This document shows, one piece after another, positions 17,351 to 25,582 of a DNA stretch of 58,532 nt. A program made the position numbers and the translations under genes. The notes beneath the pieces are model-generated. The model had not been told where the DNA came from and ran no database searches. It was given only the letters and a program-made list of their open reading frames with translations. The stretch comes from Streptomyces novaecaesareae (lineage in GTDB: Bacteria > Actinomycetota > Actinomycetes > Streptomycetales > Streptomycetaceae), in assembly GCF_000716875.1 (NCBI RefSeq), contig NZ_JNWQ01000040.1, positions 1-58,532 of the forward strand. Reading direction: 5' to 3'. The first letter of the stretch is position 1; every line of letters starts with the position of its first letter.

Positions 17351-19211
17351 GTAGGGTCGGGGACTGGCGCGGTGGCTGATGCTCCGTTTCCAGTCCCCGC
17401 CGCTTCAAACCGTGCATGCAGTTCTCCCGCACACGGCTTTCCGACATCGTTCACCGGCTGGCATGCACCGTCGCCCCGCGCACGTTCCCGGTCAGGCGGT
17501 AGACCCCGAGCCGAGTGATCCACCCATAGGTGTAACGGGTGGTCCAGTTCCGGCCCGCGAGTCCGTGTTTCCGGCTGGCGAAGATCGCCAGCCGCTCGTG
17601 GACGTAGCCGTCGACCGCGTTGAACTTCCGCCCGGAGTTCCCGTTGCGAAAATACGCGGCCCAACCCCGAAGGACGGGGTTGAGGTCGGCCACCACGGCG
17701 GCCACCGGCCGTTCGGTCCGGGACCTGGAGGTCGCCGCACGGACCTTGTCCCGCAGCACCCCTAACGCCCGTGCCGAGGGCCAGCGTTGCAGGTAGAACC
17801 TGCCCCGCCACTTCCACGACTCCGCCTTCCGGTGATGGAATCCGAGGAAATCGAAACCCTGCCCGCCCCGGGTGAGGCAGACGATGCCGGACTTCTCCGG
17901 ATGCAACCGCATCCCGAGCCCGCCCAGCACGACCGCCGCCAGCTCACGCGCCTGCTCAGCGCGCTGCCTGGTCGGCGACAGGACCACGAAGTCGTCGCAA
18001 TAGCGCACCAACGTCCCCAGCCGCCGGCCGTGCGTCTGCCACACCTCATCGAGAACGTGCAGGGCGATGTTGGCCAGCAACGGAGAAATCGGTGAACCCT
18101 GCGGAGTTCCCGCCCCGGTCGGAGAAGTCACCCCGCCCTCCAGCACTCCCATCCGCAGCCACGACCGGATCAGCTTCAGCATCTGACGGTCCGCCACGCG
18201 CCTCGCCACCTGAGCGACGAGTGCCTCGTGATCAATCGTCCCGAAGCAGTCCCGGATATCAGCCTCGAACACCCACTCCTGCCGCTGGTTCGCCGCGACG
18301 CGCACAGCCTCGCACGCGTCGATCGCCGACCTCTTGGGCCGGAAACCGTAACTCGCGTCGGTGAAATGAGCCTCGAAGACCGGTTCGAGAACCAGCTTCG
18401 CAGCCGTCATCACCACCCGGTCCGCCACAGTGGGGATCGACAGCGGCCGCAACTCCCCCGACCGCCCCGGCTTGGGAATCTGGACCCGCCGCAGCACCGA
18501 CGGACGATACGTATGCGTCCGCAACCGCTCCGACAGGTCCTGGAGGAACGTCTCCACCCCGGCAGCGGCCACCGCGTCGACGGACACGCCGTCCACGCCC
18601 GGCGCGCCCCGGTTCGCACACACGCTGGACCACGCCCGCCACAAGACGTCCATGCGGAGGACGTGGCCGTACAGGGCATGGAACCGGCGTTCGGGTTCTT
18701 GCTTGGCACAGCGGTAGAGCGTCCACTGCAAGGCTCGGACCTTGTCCAGAGGACGCCGCTCGGCGCGGCCTGTGTCCTCCCGGCGGGCGGACATAGCCGT
18801 TTCGGCACTCACCCGGGCCCCTCCTTGTTCGTGTCACGCATCGATGAAGCAGGGGCCCTTCGCTCCCGGCGGGTTGTGTTGTCCCGCCGATCGGCACTAC
18901 TACGACCCCCTCCGACTGCCTCTCGACAGCCCGCCACTTCCCGGTTCCGCCGGTTATAGGCGAGCCACGCTTCCCGGGCCGCAAATCCCGGGGCCGAGGA
19001 GGCCCTCTCCAGTTCCCAGGACAACCCTCCGACCATTCCACGCCCCTTACGCCGGGAGGTTCTTGAGCGCCCGCTCCAGGATCTGGGACGCCTTCCATGG
19101 CCTTCGCCCTTCAAGCACAGGCTCGGCTCCTCCTTGGCCCACCCCAGCGGGGCGGGGGTTAAATGACGGCGCTGCAGGCTTCACTTGATGTTGCGGACTG
19201 GCCGGTCGCAC
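17351..19211 (-). mobile_element. Group II intron (complete)
   Basis: Minus strand. The 5' end at 19211 begins GTGCGACC, matching the GUGYG consensus. A reverse transcriptase/maturase gene occupies domain IV. Domain V lies at about 17405-17435 and reads AAGCCGTGTGCGG...GCATGCACGGTTT. Domain VI follows, with stem GGGGACTGG/CCAGTCCCC and a bulged A at 17357, exactly seven nucleotides before an AC 3' end at 17351. The length of 1861 bp is typical. The element lies between the DUF397 terminator and the 3' end of the CbrC-like gene and interrupts no recognisable gene. The host transcript would have to be antisense to the DUF397 operon. Confidence 0.88.
17451..18812 (-). CDS. Group II intron reverse transcriptase/maturase
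   Basis: 453 residues. RT motifs: RRVQIPKPGRSGELRPLSIP (RT1-2), FEADIRDCFGTIDHEAL (RT3), GTPQGSPISPLLANI near 236 (RT4) and the active site YCDDFVVL near 271 (RT5), so both catalytic aspartates are present. The thumb/domain X maturase region ends GWAAYFRNGNSGRKF and YTYGWITRLGVYRL. No HNH endonuclease domain follows, as in bacterial classes without En. GTG 18812 has AAGGAGGGG just upstream. It splices and mobilises its own intron. Confidence 0.92.
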   Translation of the reverse strand: MSAETAMSARREDTGRAERRPLDKVRALQWTLYRCAKQEPERRFHALYGHVLRMDVLWRAWSSVCANRGAPGVDGVSVDAVAAAGVETFLQDLSERLRTHTYRPSVLRRVQIPKPGRSGELRPLSIPTVADRVVMTAAKLVLEPVFEAHFTDASYGFRPKRSAIDACEAVRVAANQRQEWVFEADIRDCFGTIDHEALVAQVARRVADRQMLKLIRSWLRMGVLEGGVTSPTGAGTPQGSPISPLLANIALHVLDEVWQTHGRRLGTLVRYCDDFVVLSPTRQRAEQARELAAVVLGGLGMRLHPEKSGIVCLTRGGQGFDFLGFHHRKAESWKWRGRFYLQRWPSARALGVLRDKVRAATSRSRTERPVAAVVADLNPVLRGWAAYFRNGNSGRKFNAVDGYVHERLAIFASRKHGLAGRNWTTRYTYGWITRLGVYRLTGNVRGATVHASR

Positions 19212-19425
19212 GCCCCCGAAGGACGCTTGTCACTCCACTTCGACGCCGCCCTCTCGAACGACGCCGGGAGTCAGCTACCGGGGACCCTGGCGTCTCCCCG
19301 GACCGGACTCACACCGGCTGGCTGCCCTGAGCTTGACGCCCGGTTACATCCTCTCCACCTCCTCTGAACTGGGACGATGCCCGAGCTGCTGGACGTACGC
19401 TTGACGTTTAACCTCTCGCCCGGGC

Positions 19426-19974
19426 CTACGTGGCGTCTGAGTATGCGAGGTGGCTGCCGCAGGCCCGGCAGCGGAAGAGGTAGGCAGTCGGCTGACCGCT
19501 TTTGGTCAGTGCCTTGAGGTACTGCTCGGCCTGTGACAAGGACCAGGGCCCGTGGCCGAGTTCTTCGCGAAGTGATGCCCATGCTTCGGGGTGGTCGGTA
19601 AGTTCAGCGGCTCCGACGGTTCCAAGGAAGGCCGCTCCGTCTCCGCAGTGGACCAGCCAGCGCTCCTGCTGCCACCCGCTGAATCCGGGCGTGCGTTGAG
19701 TGATCGCGAAGAGTCGGTCCACTGGGATGTCGTCGAGGACGTCAGTGAACAGGGCCTCGAAACGTTCGGCGGCACTGCCGTCCGCGATGCACCAGGGGCA
19801 GAGCCGGCCGCTGAGGTTCTCCACCGCGTAGACGGGGCCGGTGTAGATGTAGCCGCGTGCCCGGCTGCAGCAGCTGCACTCCGCGTCGGACTGGATGATG
19901 GCGCCGGTGCCAACCGGGTCGGGATGGTACGGAAACACGGGAAGCGGCTCTGTCACGGGCAGCGACGGTATCAC
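19426..19974 (-). CDS. CbrC family protein (UPF0167)
   Basis: 182 residues. The family opening LPVFPYHPDPVGTGAI is followed by paired CxxC-type clusters (CSCCSRARGYIYTGPVYA, LCPWCIADG) and a final RCRACGSHLAYSDAT, so metal binding is likely. CbrC in E. coli is linked to colicin E2 tolerance, but the molecular role of the family is unsettled. I start at GTG 19974 (VIPSLPV), which has a GGAG upstream; GTG 19956 is an alternative. The frame upstream is open only because it runs into transposase debris. Confidence 0.75.
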   Translation of the reverse strand: MIPSLPVTEPLPVFPYHPDPVGTGAIIQSDAECSCCSRARGYIYTGPVYAVENLSGRLCPWCIADGSAAERFEALFTDVLDDIPVDRLFAITQRTPGFSGWQQERWLVHCGDGAAFLGTVGAAELTDHPEAWASLREELGHGPWSLSQAEQYLKALTKSGQPTAYLFRCRACGSHLAYSDAT

Positions 19975-20018
19975 CGCTGCTCCGGCTGCTCGGATGAGCC
20001 GGTCCGTCGAGGTTTGGT

Positions 20019-20596
20019 GAATCTCCGGAGGAAGGACTGCCAGCAGCGGTCGACGTCCTCGCCAGTGGCGCCCGTGCGCGACCACCAGAGCCAGACCGGC
20101 TTGTTCGCCCGCCGCTGGGCAGCTTCTCGACGGCCAGGCGGATCACGGTGCCCTCGATGATCGGCAGCGGACCGTCGTGGTCGAGCCAGGCGGCCCGGCG
20201 GGTCAGCCGTGGGTGGAGGCGGTCCCAAGCCTGCGCGACCGCCGTCCCGTACCGGAGGGTCTCAGTGGTCGTGACCGCCTGCTCGGTGCCCCATCTATTG
20301 GGCTGGCCGAAGACGAATTCGCCACCGTGCTTGGGCGGTCGGCCGCCTTGCGGGTTGTAGACCCTGGGCGGCGTCGGACGGCGCATGACTCGGTCCGAGC
20401 GGAGCCGACCGAGGATCTGCACTGGCAGCCCGGTCAGCAGGTTGGCAATGCGCGGGGCGTCGTAACCGGAGTCGAGAACGACCAGGATCTCCCGGTCGCC
20501 CTCGCGCCACTTGCCAGCGGCGATGAGGCGCACGACCACGTCCCGGAGCTGGGCGGCCGTGACGGCGGCGACGTCGGCGCCAGGTTCCAGCCGCAC
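20019..20596 (-). pseudogene. DDE transposase remnant, truncated and frameshifted
   Basis: The first part reads DVAAVTAAQLRDVVVRLIAA, then ILVVLDSGYDAPRIANLLTG and LGRLRSDRVMRRPTPP, the middle of a large streptomycete DDE transposase (the NF041680-type group, from memory). Homology breaks after VIRLAVEKLPSG and resumes one frame over as NKPVWLWWSRTGATGEDVD and QSFLRRF before ending abruptly. Both ends of the gene and any inverted repeats are missing. It is a decayed fragment wedged between the CbrC-like and DUF2690 genes. Confidence 0.8.
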
Positions 20597-20636
20597 GCGG
20601 CGATGGCCGCTCCTGACATTGCCCCCGAGTCACGCG

Positions 20637-21194
20637 CTAGACCCACAAGCCGCAGCCTCCCCAACTCGCCCCGTCGTCAGCACATGCTTGTGCCGGCCCA
20701 GGCGAATAGAGCATGTCGCTGTAGAGCGCCGACCAGTAGCCGGAGCTCTCCAACCGGTTGCTGTACGCCTGGTGAGCTCCGTCGGCTTGACGCCAGACAA
20801 AGACCGTGGCGAAGCCGGAGTAGCCGGTGGACACGATGCGCCCCCAGTTAGTCTGACAGGTCGGCGACCACCACAACTCGACCTTGGCGGCCACAGGCCC
20901 GCGGCCATAGTTTTCGTCGAAGTGCGGGACGATCGGGTAACTCTGTACGACAAACGAGCCGTTGAGACAGGCGCCTCCGTCGGCTGCGGCGTCCGCACCG
21001 TCACAGTTCGCTGTGCTCGGGCTCGCGGCACACGCCGCAGCCGAGGCCGCGTGGGCCACCGGTGCCCCTGCGCTGAACTGGGCTGTGAGAGCAAGCAATG
21101 CACCGCTTCCCGCCAGGATCGTGCGGCGCGCTTGACGCCGCACGGTTGACGGCTCCTGCCGGTCGATCCCTGTGCGCCTGTTTCGGATTCGCAT
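20637..21194 (-). CDS. Secreted DUF2690-like protein
   Basis: 185 residues. Signal peptide RRTILAGSGALLALTAQFSA with AHA cleavage, preceded by a basic N-region with paired arginines. The mature part has NCDGADAAADGGACLNGSF and AAKVELWWSPTCQTNWGRIV, which resemble the DUF2690 pattern of a disulfide-bearing exported domain, and further cysteines near the end (ACADDGASWGGCGLWV). ATG 21194 has a perfect GGGAGG site. Function unknown. The transposase remnant begins 40 bp past its stop. Confidence 0.7.
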   Translation of the reverse strand: MRIRNRRTGIDRQEPSTVRRQARRTILAGSGALLALTAQFSAGAPVAHAASAAACAASPSTANCDGADAAADGGACLNGSFVVQSYPIVPHFDENYGRGPVAAKVELWWSPTCQTNWGRIVSTGYSGFATVFVWRQADGAHQAYSNRLESSGYWSALYSDMLYSPGPAQACADDGASWGGCGLWV

Positions 21195-21577
21195 GGACCC
21201 TCCCTGGCCTGGTGTTTCCGAGTCGGGCAGGCACGGCATACCGGGAACCGCTACCCCGGCAATGGCCATTGCAACAGTGGGCTGGGGAGCCGCACAAGGG
21301 GGCCGCCATTATGACGGATCGTCGACCGTATGCGAGCGACCTGATCCTTGGCGTGATCCGAGCTCTTCGATGGTGGCCGGAGCGAGTCACGTTGGGTGAC
21401 GGCAGCCAGGAGGAAAGTAGGGAGGGGCCCCGACAGATGACGGGCACGAGCTGCTGCCTGTAGGAGCGGTGGGGTCACTCACTGTGGAACAGACAGATTG
21501 AACGGACCCCATAACCTACCCCCGAATCGCCCCTTTTCCCCAGTTCAGAGTACTTATCCGCTCCGGCCCGCTCGGGG
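21195..21577. other. Intergenic region upstream of the DUF2690 gene
   Basis: No supported gene. It contains AT-richer promoter-like DNA for the DUF2690 gene. A short plus-strand frame at 21311 begins MTDRRPYASDL, which resembles the first residues of IS5-type transposases but diverges at once. It may be a tiny IS scar or chance. Confidence 0.35.
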
Positions 21578-22054
21578 TCAGTTCTTCCACACGCCCCAGT
21601 AGACGTCGGCGTTGTTGCCGGTGCCGCCGTCACGGGTGGTGCGGAAGGCGCCGAGGTCGGTGCCGGCCTCGTCGTAGCTGTTGGAACCGGCATACGGGTT
21701 GGCCCAGTGCAGGACGACGGCCCTGCCGTTGCGCCAGCCCTCCTCGCAGTCGTACGTCCTGAACGTCACCGTGCCCTCGGTGCCGGTCATGAACCCGTTG
21801 CTCTCCGACTGGAAGACGGCGCCCCAGCCGTTCCCCACTGTCTGCGGCGGCTCCTGGGCCTGCGTCCAGATGCCGTGGGCCAGGGAGTAGTCGGCCCGGT
21901 AGAGCGTGCAGCCGGTCCCGTTGTGCAGGTGGACCGTGGTGCTCCGGGCGGCCTGGGTGGTGGCCGGCGCGGCCTGGGCGGTGCCGGTGGCGATGGTGCC
22001 GAGCCCGATGGCGGTCACCGCGGCCAGCGCCGCGACGCGTGCGGAGGTACGCAT
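21578..22054 (-). CDS. Secreted crystal protein ET79/aegerolysin-like protein
   Basis: 158 residues. Signal peptide with ALAAVTAIGLGTIATGTAQA and cleavage near residue 28. The mature domain has TTVHLHNGTGCTLYRADYSL, GNGWGAVFQSESNGFMTGTE and GTVTFRTYDCEEGWRNG, the pattern of the ET79-like family in actinobacteria and Bacillus thuringiensis, related to aegerolysin folds. Such proteins bind membranes or lipids in some organisms; here this is only a possibility. Two cysteines could form one disulfide. ATG 22054 follows GAGGGAA. Confidence 0.7.
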   Translation of the reverse strand: MRTSARVAALAAVTAIGLGTIATGTAQAAPATTQAARSTTVHLHNGTGCTLYRADYSLAHGIWTQAQEPPQTVGNGWGAVFQSESNGFMTGTEGTVTFRTYDCEEGWRNGRAVVLHWANPYAGSNSYDEAGTDLGAFRTTRDGGTGNNADVYWGVWKN

Positions 22055-22365
22055 GGTTTCCCTCGATTCCGTGCGACTTCGATGGGCGGCGCGAGCCGTT
22101 TCCCGCGCCGTGGTGAACGATGCGGCCCGTCGGTCTACAAACGATGGACGACACGGTGAGCGATGCATCCCGCACCGTCCGTCAAGTTGTCCATTGTTCG
22201 TCAACTATCTTGGCGTACACGCACTCAGGCGTGGCCCCGGGGTGGGGACAGCCCCCGGGGGGGATCGGCCGGTCAGCAGGAGGGCCCCGGGCGGGCCGGG
22301 CGCGGAGGATCGGAGCCGTTCACACGACCGCTCCTGACGAAGCGTCAAGAATCGAGGGCCCCGCG
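22055..22365. other. Divergent promoter region
   Basis: Upstream DNA for both the ET79-like gene (minus) and the membrane protein gene (plus). It includes an AT-richer segment around 22130-22215 (CAAACGATGG, GTCCATTGTTCGTCAACTAT) where promoters are likely. No gene or clear repeat is seen. Confidence 0.4.
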
Positions 22366-22869
22366 ATGTCCCACTCCACCACGAGCCTGCCCGCCACCGC
22401 GCCGCACGGCACCCGGCTGCCACCCGCCCCGGTCCGTACGGCGTTCGCCCTGTGGGTCACGGCCGTTGCCGCCGGCGCGTTCGAGACCGTCCTGGCCGTC
22501 GGCCGGATGCTCGCCGACTCCTCGGGCTCGGCGGGCGGCATCGTCATGGGCCTCGCCGTGCGGCTGGTGGTCTTCACCGCCGCGATCCTGGTCGCCCGGC
22601 AGATGCGCCGCGGCCGCGGCTGGGCGCGGATCGCCCTCGCGCTGGGCCTGGGCGTCCTGGGGACGGCGTCGATGGTGGTGCAGCCGATCCGGGCGCTGGC
22701 CCAGGGCCGTTCCCTCGCCTGGGAGCTGGCGCAGGCCGGGCCGATGGACCTGGCCTTCGCGGCCAGCCGGGCCGTGCACGTGGGCGCGGTGCTCACCGCG
22801 GTCGTGCTGATGTTCCTTCCCGCCGCCAACGCCTACTTCCGGTCGGGGCGTCGCACGACGGGAAGCTGA
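22366..22869 (+). CDS. Four-helix membrane protein, 167 aa
   Basis: Four hydrophobic segments: about 25-48 (RTAFALWVTAVAAGAFETVL), 57-78 (IVMGLAVRLVVFTAAILVA), 86-105 (ARIALALGLGVLGTASMVV) and 131-152 (AVHVGAVLTAVVLMFLPAAN). No enzymatic motif. This layout is common among uncharacterised streptomycete membrane proteins. ATG 22366 has only a weak GAGG. It converges with the bL37 gene across a strong bidirectional terminator. Confidence 0.72.
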   Translation: MSHSTTSLPATAPHGTRLPPAPVRTAFALWVTAVAAGAFETVLAVGRMLADSSGSAGGIVMGLAVRLVVFTAAILVARQMRRGRGWARIALALGLGVLGTASMVVQPIRALAQGRSLAWELAQAGPMDLAFAASRAVHVGAVLTAVVLMFLPAANAYFRSGRRTTGS

Positions 22870-22963
22870 GTACGGGAGCGGACCGGCTCAGGTGTCGTGG
22901 CGGTCGGTCCGGCCCTCGGGAACCACAGGCGCCACCCGCGACTACGGACGGTGACGGCCCGGG

Positions 22964-22998
22964 GCGCGGCCGTCGGCGGGGGCCGCCGACGGCCGCGC
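22964..22998. terminator. Bidirectional terminator between membrane protein gene and bL37
   Basis: Perfect 16-bp inverted repeat (GCGCGGCCGTCGGCGG and its complement) around GGG, placed between two convergent genes and 10 bp from the bL37 stop. Confidence 0.75.
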
Positions 22999-23008
22999 GG
23001 TCAGCCGC

Positions 23009-23086
23009 TCAGCACTGGGGGCGGCGGCGGTGGTTGGCCCCGCGCCTGGCCCGGGCCTTCTTCTTGCGGCGGCGCTTCGACGACAT
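23009..23086 (-). CDS. Ribosomal protein bL37 (25 aa)
   Basis: An ATG at 23086 with GAGAGGAG upstream opens a 25-codon frame that begins MSSKRRRKKKARARR and ends with the conserved ANHRRRP motif and TGA at 23009. Size, extreme basicity and the ANHxxRP end match bL37, a short actinobacterial large-subunit protein that is usually missed by gene callers. It ends in Gln-Cys. It is monocistronic, transcribed towards the strong hairpin at 22964-22998. Confidence 0.8.
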   Translation of the reverse strand: MSSKRRRKKKARARRGANHRRRPQC

Positions 23087-23209
23087 GGCCACTCCTCTCG
23101 CAACCGGGGCACCCCCGGTCTTCCACCGTTCCACACCCGGCCCGCTCCGGCCCGTCGAGCGGCCCGGCGAGCGGCCCGGGGGCCCCTCAGGGCGCCGCTC
23201 AGACGCGGC

Positions 23210-23740
23210 TCAGGCGCGGCCCGCCAGGGCGGCGCGCCAGACGGGGCTGTCGACGTAGTGGTTGTCGAAGCGCTCGGAGGAGGCGGCGATCGCCCCCGGC
23301 TCGGTCTCGCCGCGCATGACGCTGCCGAGCAGGCGCAGGTAGTCGAAGCGGTCCATGCCCGGGGTGAACAGGAACAGCACATCGGCCTCGGCGCCCTTGG
23401 CGGCGGCGAAGGCGTGCGGGGTGTGCGGGGGCACGGCGAGGAAGTCGCCCGCGCCCAGGACGGTGGTCTCCTCGCCGACGAGCACCTCCAGCGAGCCGCT
23501 GATCACGAAGAACAGCTCCCAGGCCCGGGTGTGGAAGTGCGAGGGGGCCCCGGCGGCGCCGTCGGCGAACGTGGAGCGGTACACGGTGAAGCCGCCCTGC
23601 CCCGGGTCCGTCTCGGCGAGCAGGGTCATGGTGGAGCTCGGGTCGGCGCAGGTCTCGGCCGAGGCGCAGCGGGTCAGGATCGGGGCCTGGGCGGGGGCGG
23701 CGGTGGCGGTGGCGGTGGCGGTGTTCGTCGTCGTCGTCAT
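23210..23740 (-). CDS. Cupin-domain protein
   Basis: 176 residues. A Thr/Ala repeat N-terminus (TATATATAAP) precedes a single cupin barrel: motif 1 is SHFHTRAWELFFVISGSLEV (metal-type His-x-His and Glu) and motif 2 is PPHTPHAF. The C-terminus (FDYLRLLGSVMRGETEP) resembles quercetinase-like or small-molecule-binding cupins. A MarR-type regulator fragment lies directly upstream on the same strand, so the cupin may have been its target or partner. Substrate unknown. Confidence 0.82.
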   Translation of the reverse strand: MTTTTNTATATATAAPAQAPILTRCASAETCADPSSTMTLLAETDPGQGGFTVYRSTFADGAAGAPSHFHTRAWELFFVISGSLEVLVGEETTVLGAGDFLAVPPHTPHAFAAAKGAEADVLFLFTPGMDRFDYLRLLGSVMRGETEPGAIAASSERFDNHYVDSPVWRAALAGRA

Positions 23741-23830
23741 GTGACCAACCTATGGCCCGAAAGACCCATGATCATGTGGCAATCAGCGACCGTTTCCATG
23801 GGTCAATTGTGCTCGCCTCGGCCCGGCGTC

Positions 23831-24127
23831 TCAGTCCGGCAGGTTCCCGTTGCCGCCCATGTTCGCCACCATGCGGCGCAGCACGTTGACGGTGGTCACG
23901 AAGTCCTCGGGGTCGATGCCCTCGTGGGCCTGCTCGTGGATGCGCAGGTTGCGTTCGCGGGCGCGCAGGCGGCCGGCCTCGCCGTCCTCGGTCAGGGTGA
24001 ACGTGCCGTCGGTGTCCTCGGTGAGCCAGCCGCGGGCGATCAGGTCGTCGAAGACGGTGTCGAAGGCGGTCGCCTGGTCGTCGTACGGGGTGAGGCGCTC
24101 GATCAGGGTCGTGCGGGTCCAGCCGCC
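23831..24127 (-). pseudogene. MarR-family regulator, 5'-truncated
   Basis: The last ~98 residues read like the recognition wing and dimer helices of a MarR regulator: TTLIERLTPYDDQATAFDTV, DLIARGWLTEDTDGTFTLTE (beta-wing), then NLRIHEQAHEGIDPEDF. The upstream frame to 24292 is not MarR-like, so the N-terminal helices and the start codon have been lost where the downstream end of the XRE gene (24163) now lies. No ribosome site is seen. Confidence 0.65.
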
Positions 24128-24162
24128 TGCCTGCTGACCATGGCTGCACCGCCCCCGTCCGT

Positions 24163-25287
24163 TCAGACGCCCAGTGCGTTCCTGAGATCCATGGCCCACA
24201 TGCCGTCGATGGCCTCCGGGACCGTCCGCCCTTCCCTGAGCATGGCTCTCCGAAGACCGCCGTCCAGCTCCGAACTTCCGTGCTCCACACACGCCTTGTG
24301 GAGTCGGACGAGATGCTCGACGGGCGCGAAGGAGGCCACCGCCGTCAGCAGGGCCGACCGCGCCTTGCTCTCCCCGCTGTCCCTGGAGAGGAAGTGGAAG
24401 AGGTCGACGGGCTTTCGCAGCCGGGCAAGCGCACGCTCGACGCTGGTGCTGTCGTACACCCGGCGCATCGCCTCGAACTCCTCGACGAGACGCATGACAT
24501 CCCCGACGGAGTAGCCGAGCACGATCTGTTCGATGAGCCGCTCGGCTGCTTCGTCCTCATCGGCATCGCGCAGATGGACGACCGCCGCGCAGATCCCCGC
24601 GAGATCCCCCGGACCGCCGCCCTCCCACACGGCCAGTTCGACGTTCGTGGCGCACGTGAGCTGGTCGAGGGTTTCGACGGCCCTCTCCCGCAGCCTGAGC
24701 GCGGCCCCCGCCTGCCGGATCTGGCCTTCGAGCTGGGCGATGCGGTCGAGCGCGGCGTCCCGTTCCTCAGTCAGCATGCGGACTTCCTCACGGCTGCGGG
24801 ACACCAAGTCCTCCAGGGCCTCCTCCGCATCCTGGCGCCGATCGCGCTCGTCCTGGAGTTCCTGCTTGAGGTCGGCCAACTCCTGGACGGCCCGGGCGCG
24901 GTGGCGATAGAGGTCCTCGCGGGCAGTGGCGAGCTCGAACTCGCGGGCCTGCAGCGGACTGCGCACGCGCGCCGCCGCGTACATCACCGCCCGGGTCTCC
25001 GCGACCTCCTCCGGTGACGTCTCCACGCCCTCGCACGCGGCCGCCAACCGGTGCAGCCGGACGGCGATCTCCCGGCGGGGCACCTCCCGGCCGTTGAGGA
25101 ACTTCGACAGCCGGGTCGGGTCGACGCGGATGCCGTCCCCGCTCAGCCGTTCGGCCAGTTCCTCCGAGGAGAGGCCGATCCGCTCGCGCAGCTCCCGCAG
25201 GCGCTCCGCACAGCGCCGCTCCGGCTCCGACAGCCGTTCGTCCAGCGGGGCCAGCCCCCGCCGTACGGGCATCTGCTCCCGCGTCAC
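24163..25287 (-). CDS. XRE-type regulator with central coiled coil
   Basis: 374 residues. HTH at about 20-75 (LRELRERIGLSSEELAERL, TRLSKFLNGREVP). A long coiled coil at about 115-205 is rich in Glu, Arg and Leu heptads (QELADLKQELQDERDRRQDA). The C-terminal helical domain has LIEQIVLGYSVGDVMRLVEE and VDLFHFLSRDSGESKARS. This architecture is frequent in Streptomyces and undefined in function. GTG 25287 is preferred because GAGGAGGG is six bases upstream; ATG 25272 is possible. Its 3' end abuts the MarR remnant. Confidence 0.75.
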   Translation of the reverse strand: MTREQMPVRRGLAPLDERLSEPERRCAERLRELRERIGLSSEELAERLSGDGIRVDPTRLSKFLNGREVPRREIAVRLHRLAAACEGVETSPEEVAETRAVMYAAARVRSPLQAREFELATAREDLYRHRARAVQELADLKQELQDERDRRQDAEEALEDLVSRSREEVRMLTEERDAALDRIAQLEGQIRQAGAALRLRERAVETLDQLTCATNVELAVWEGGGPGDLAGICAAVVHLRDADEDEAAERLIEQIVLGYSVGDVMRLVEEFEAMRRVYDSTSVERALARLRKPVDLFHFLSRDSGESKARSALLTAVASFAPVEHLVRLHKACVEHGSSELDGGLRRAMLREGRTVPEAIDGMWAMDLRNALGV

Positions 25288-25423
25288 GCACGCCCTCCTC
25301 GGTGTTGCACGGCCGGCATGGTGCGTCCGCTCGCCGCAATTCGAGGTTGCGGCCTGACGCAACTGCCGTGCAGGCCATTGTGATGGGGGGCGTACCGAGT
25401 TGTCCCGATCCCTGGAGATCCAC

Positions 25424-25573
25424 GTGCCCCGACAGCAGCAACCCCCTCCCCCGTTCCTGGAGTTCCGCGTGGGCGGCCTGCGCCTGACCCTGCAGTCGCG
25501 GCCCCGCCGCCTGCTGCTGTTCCTCGGCCCCGCGGTCAGCGCCGTCGCGGGCGTCCTGGCCCTGCGCCGGTAG
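25424..25573 (+). CDS. Small predicted membrane peptide, 49 aa
   Basis: A GTG at 25424 with TGGAG eight bases upstream opens a 49-residue frame: a Gln/Pro-rich start (PRQQQPPPPFLEF), an amphipathic stretch (RVGGLRLTLQSRPRR) and a C-terminal hydrophobic helix (LLLFLGPAVSAVAGVLAL) closed by RR. The gap between the divergent XRE gene and the LysR gene would otherwise be empty. No family recognised. Confidence 0.5.
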   Translation: MPRQQQPPPPFLEFRVGGLRLTLQSRPRRLLLFLGPAVSAVAGVLALRR

Positions 25574-25582
25574 GGACGGCTC

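Noticed and set aside
21311..21463. Start of an IS5-type transposase (MTDRRPYASDL)
   Set aside because: Only about ten residues resemble the family, and the rest of the frame does not.
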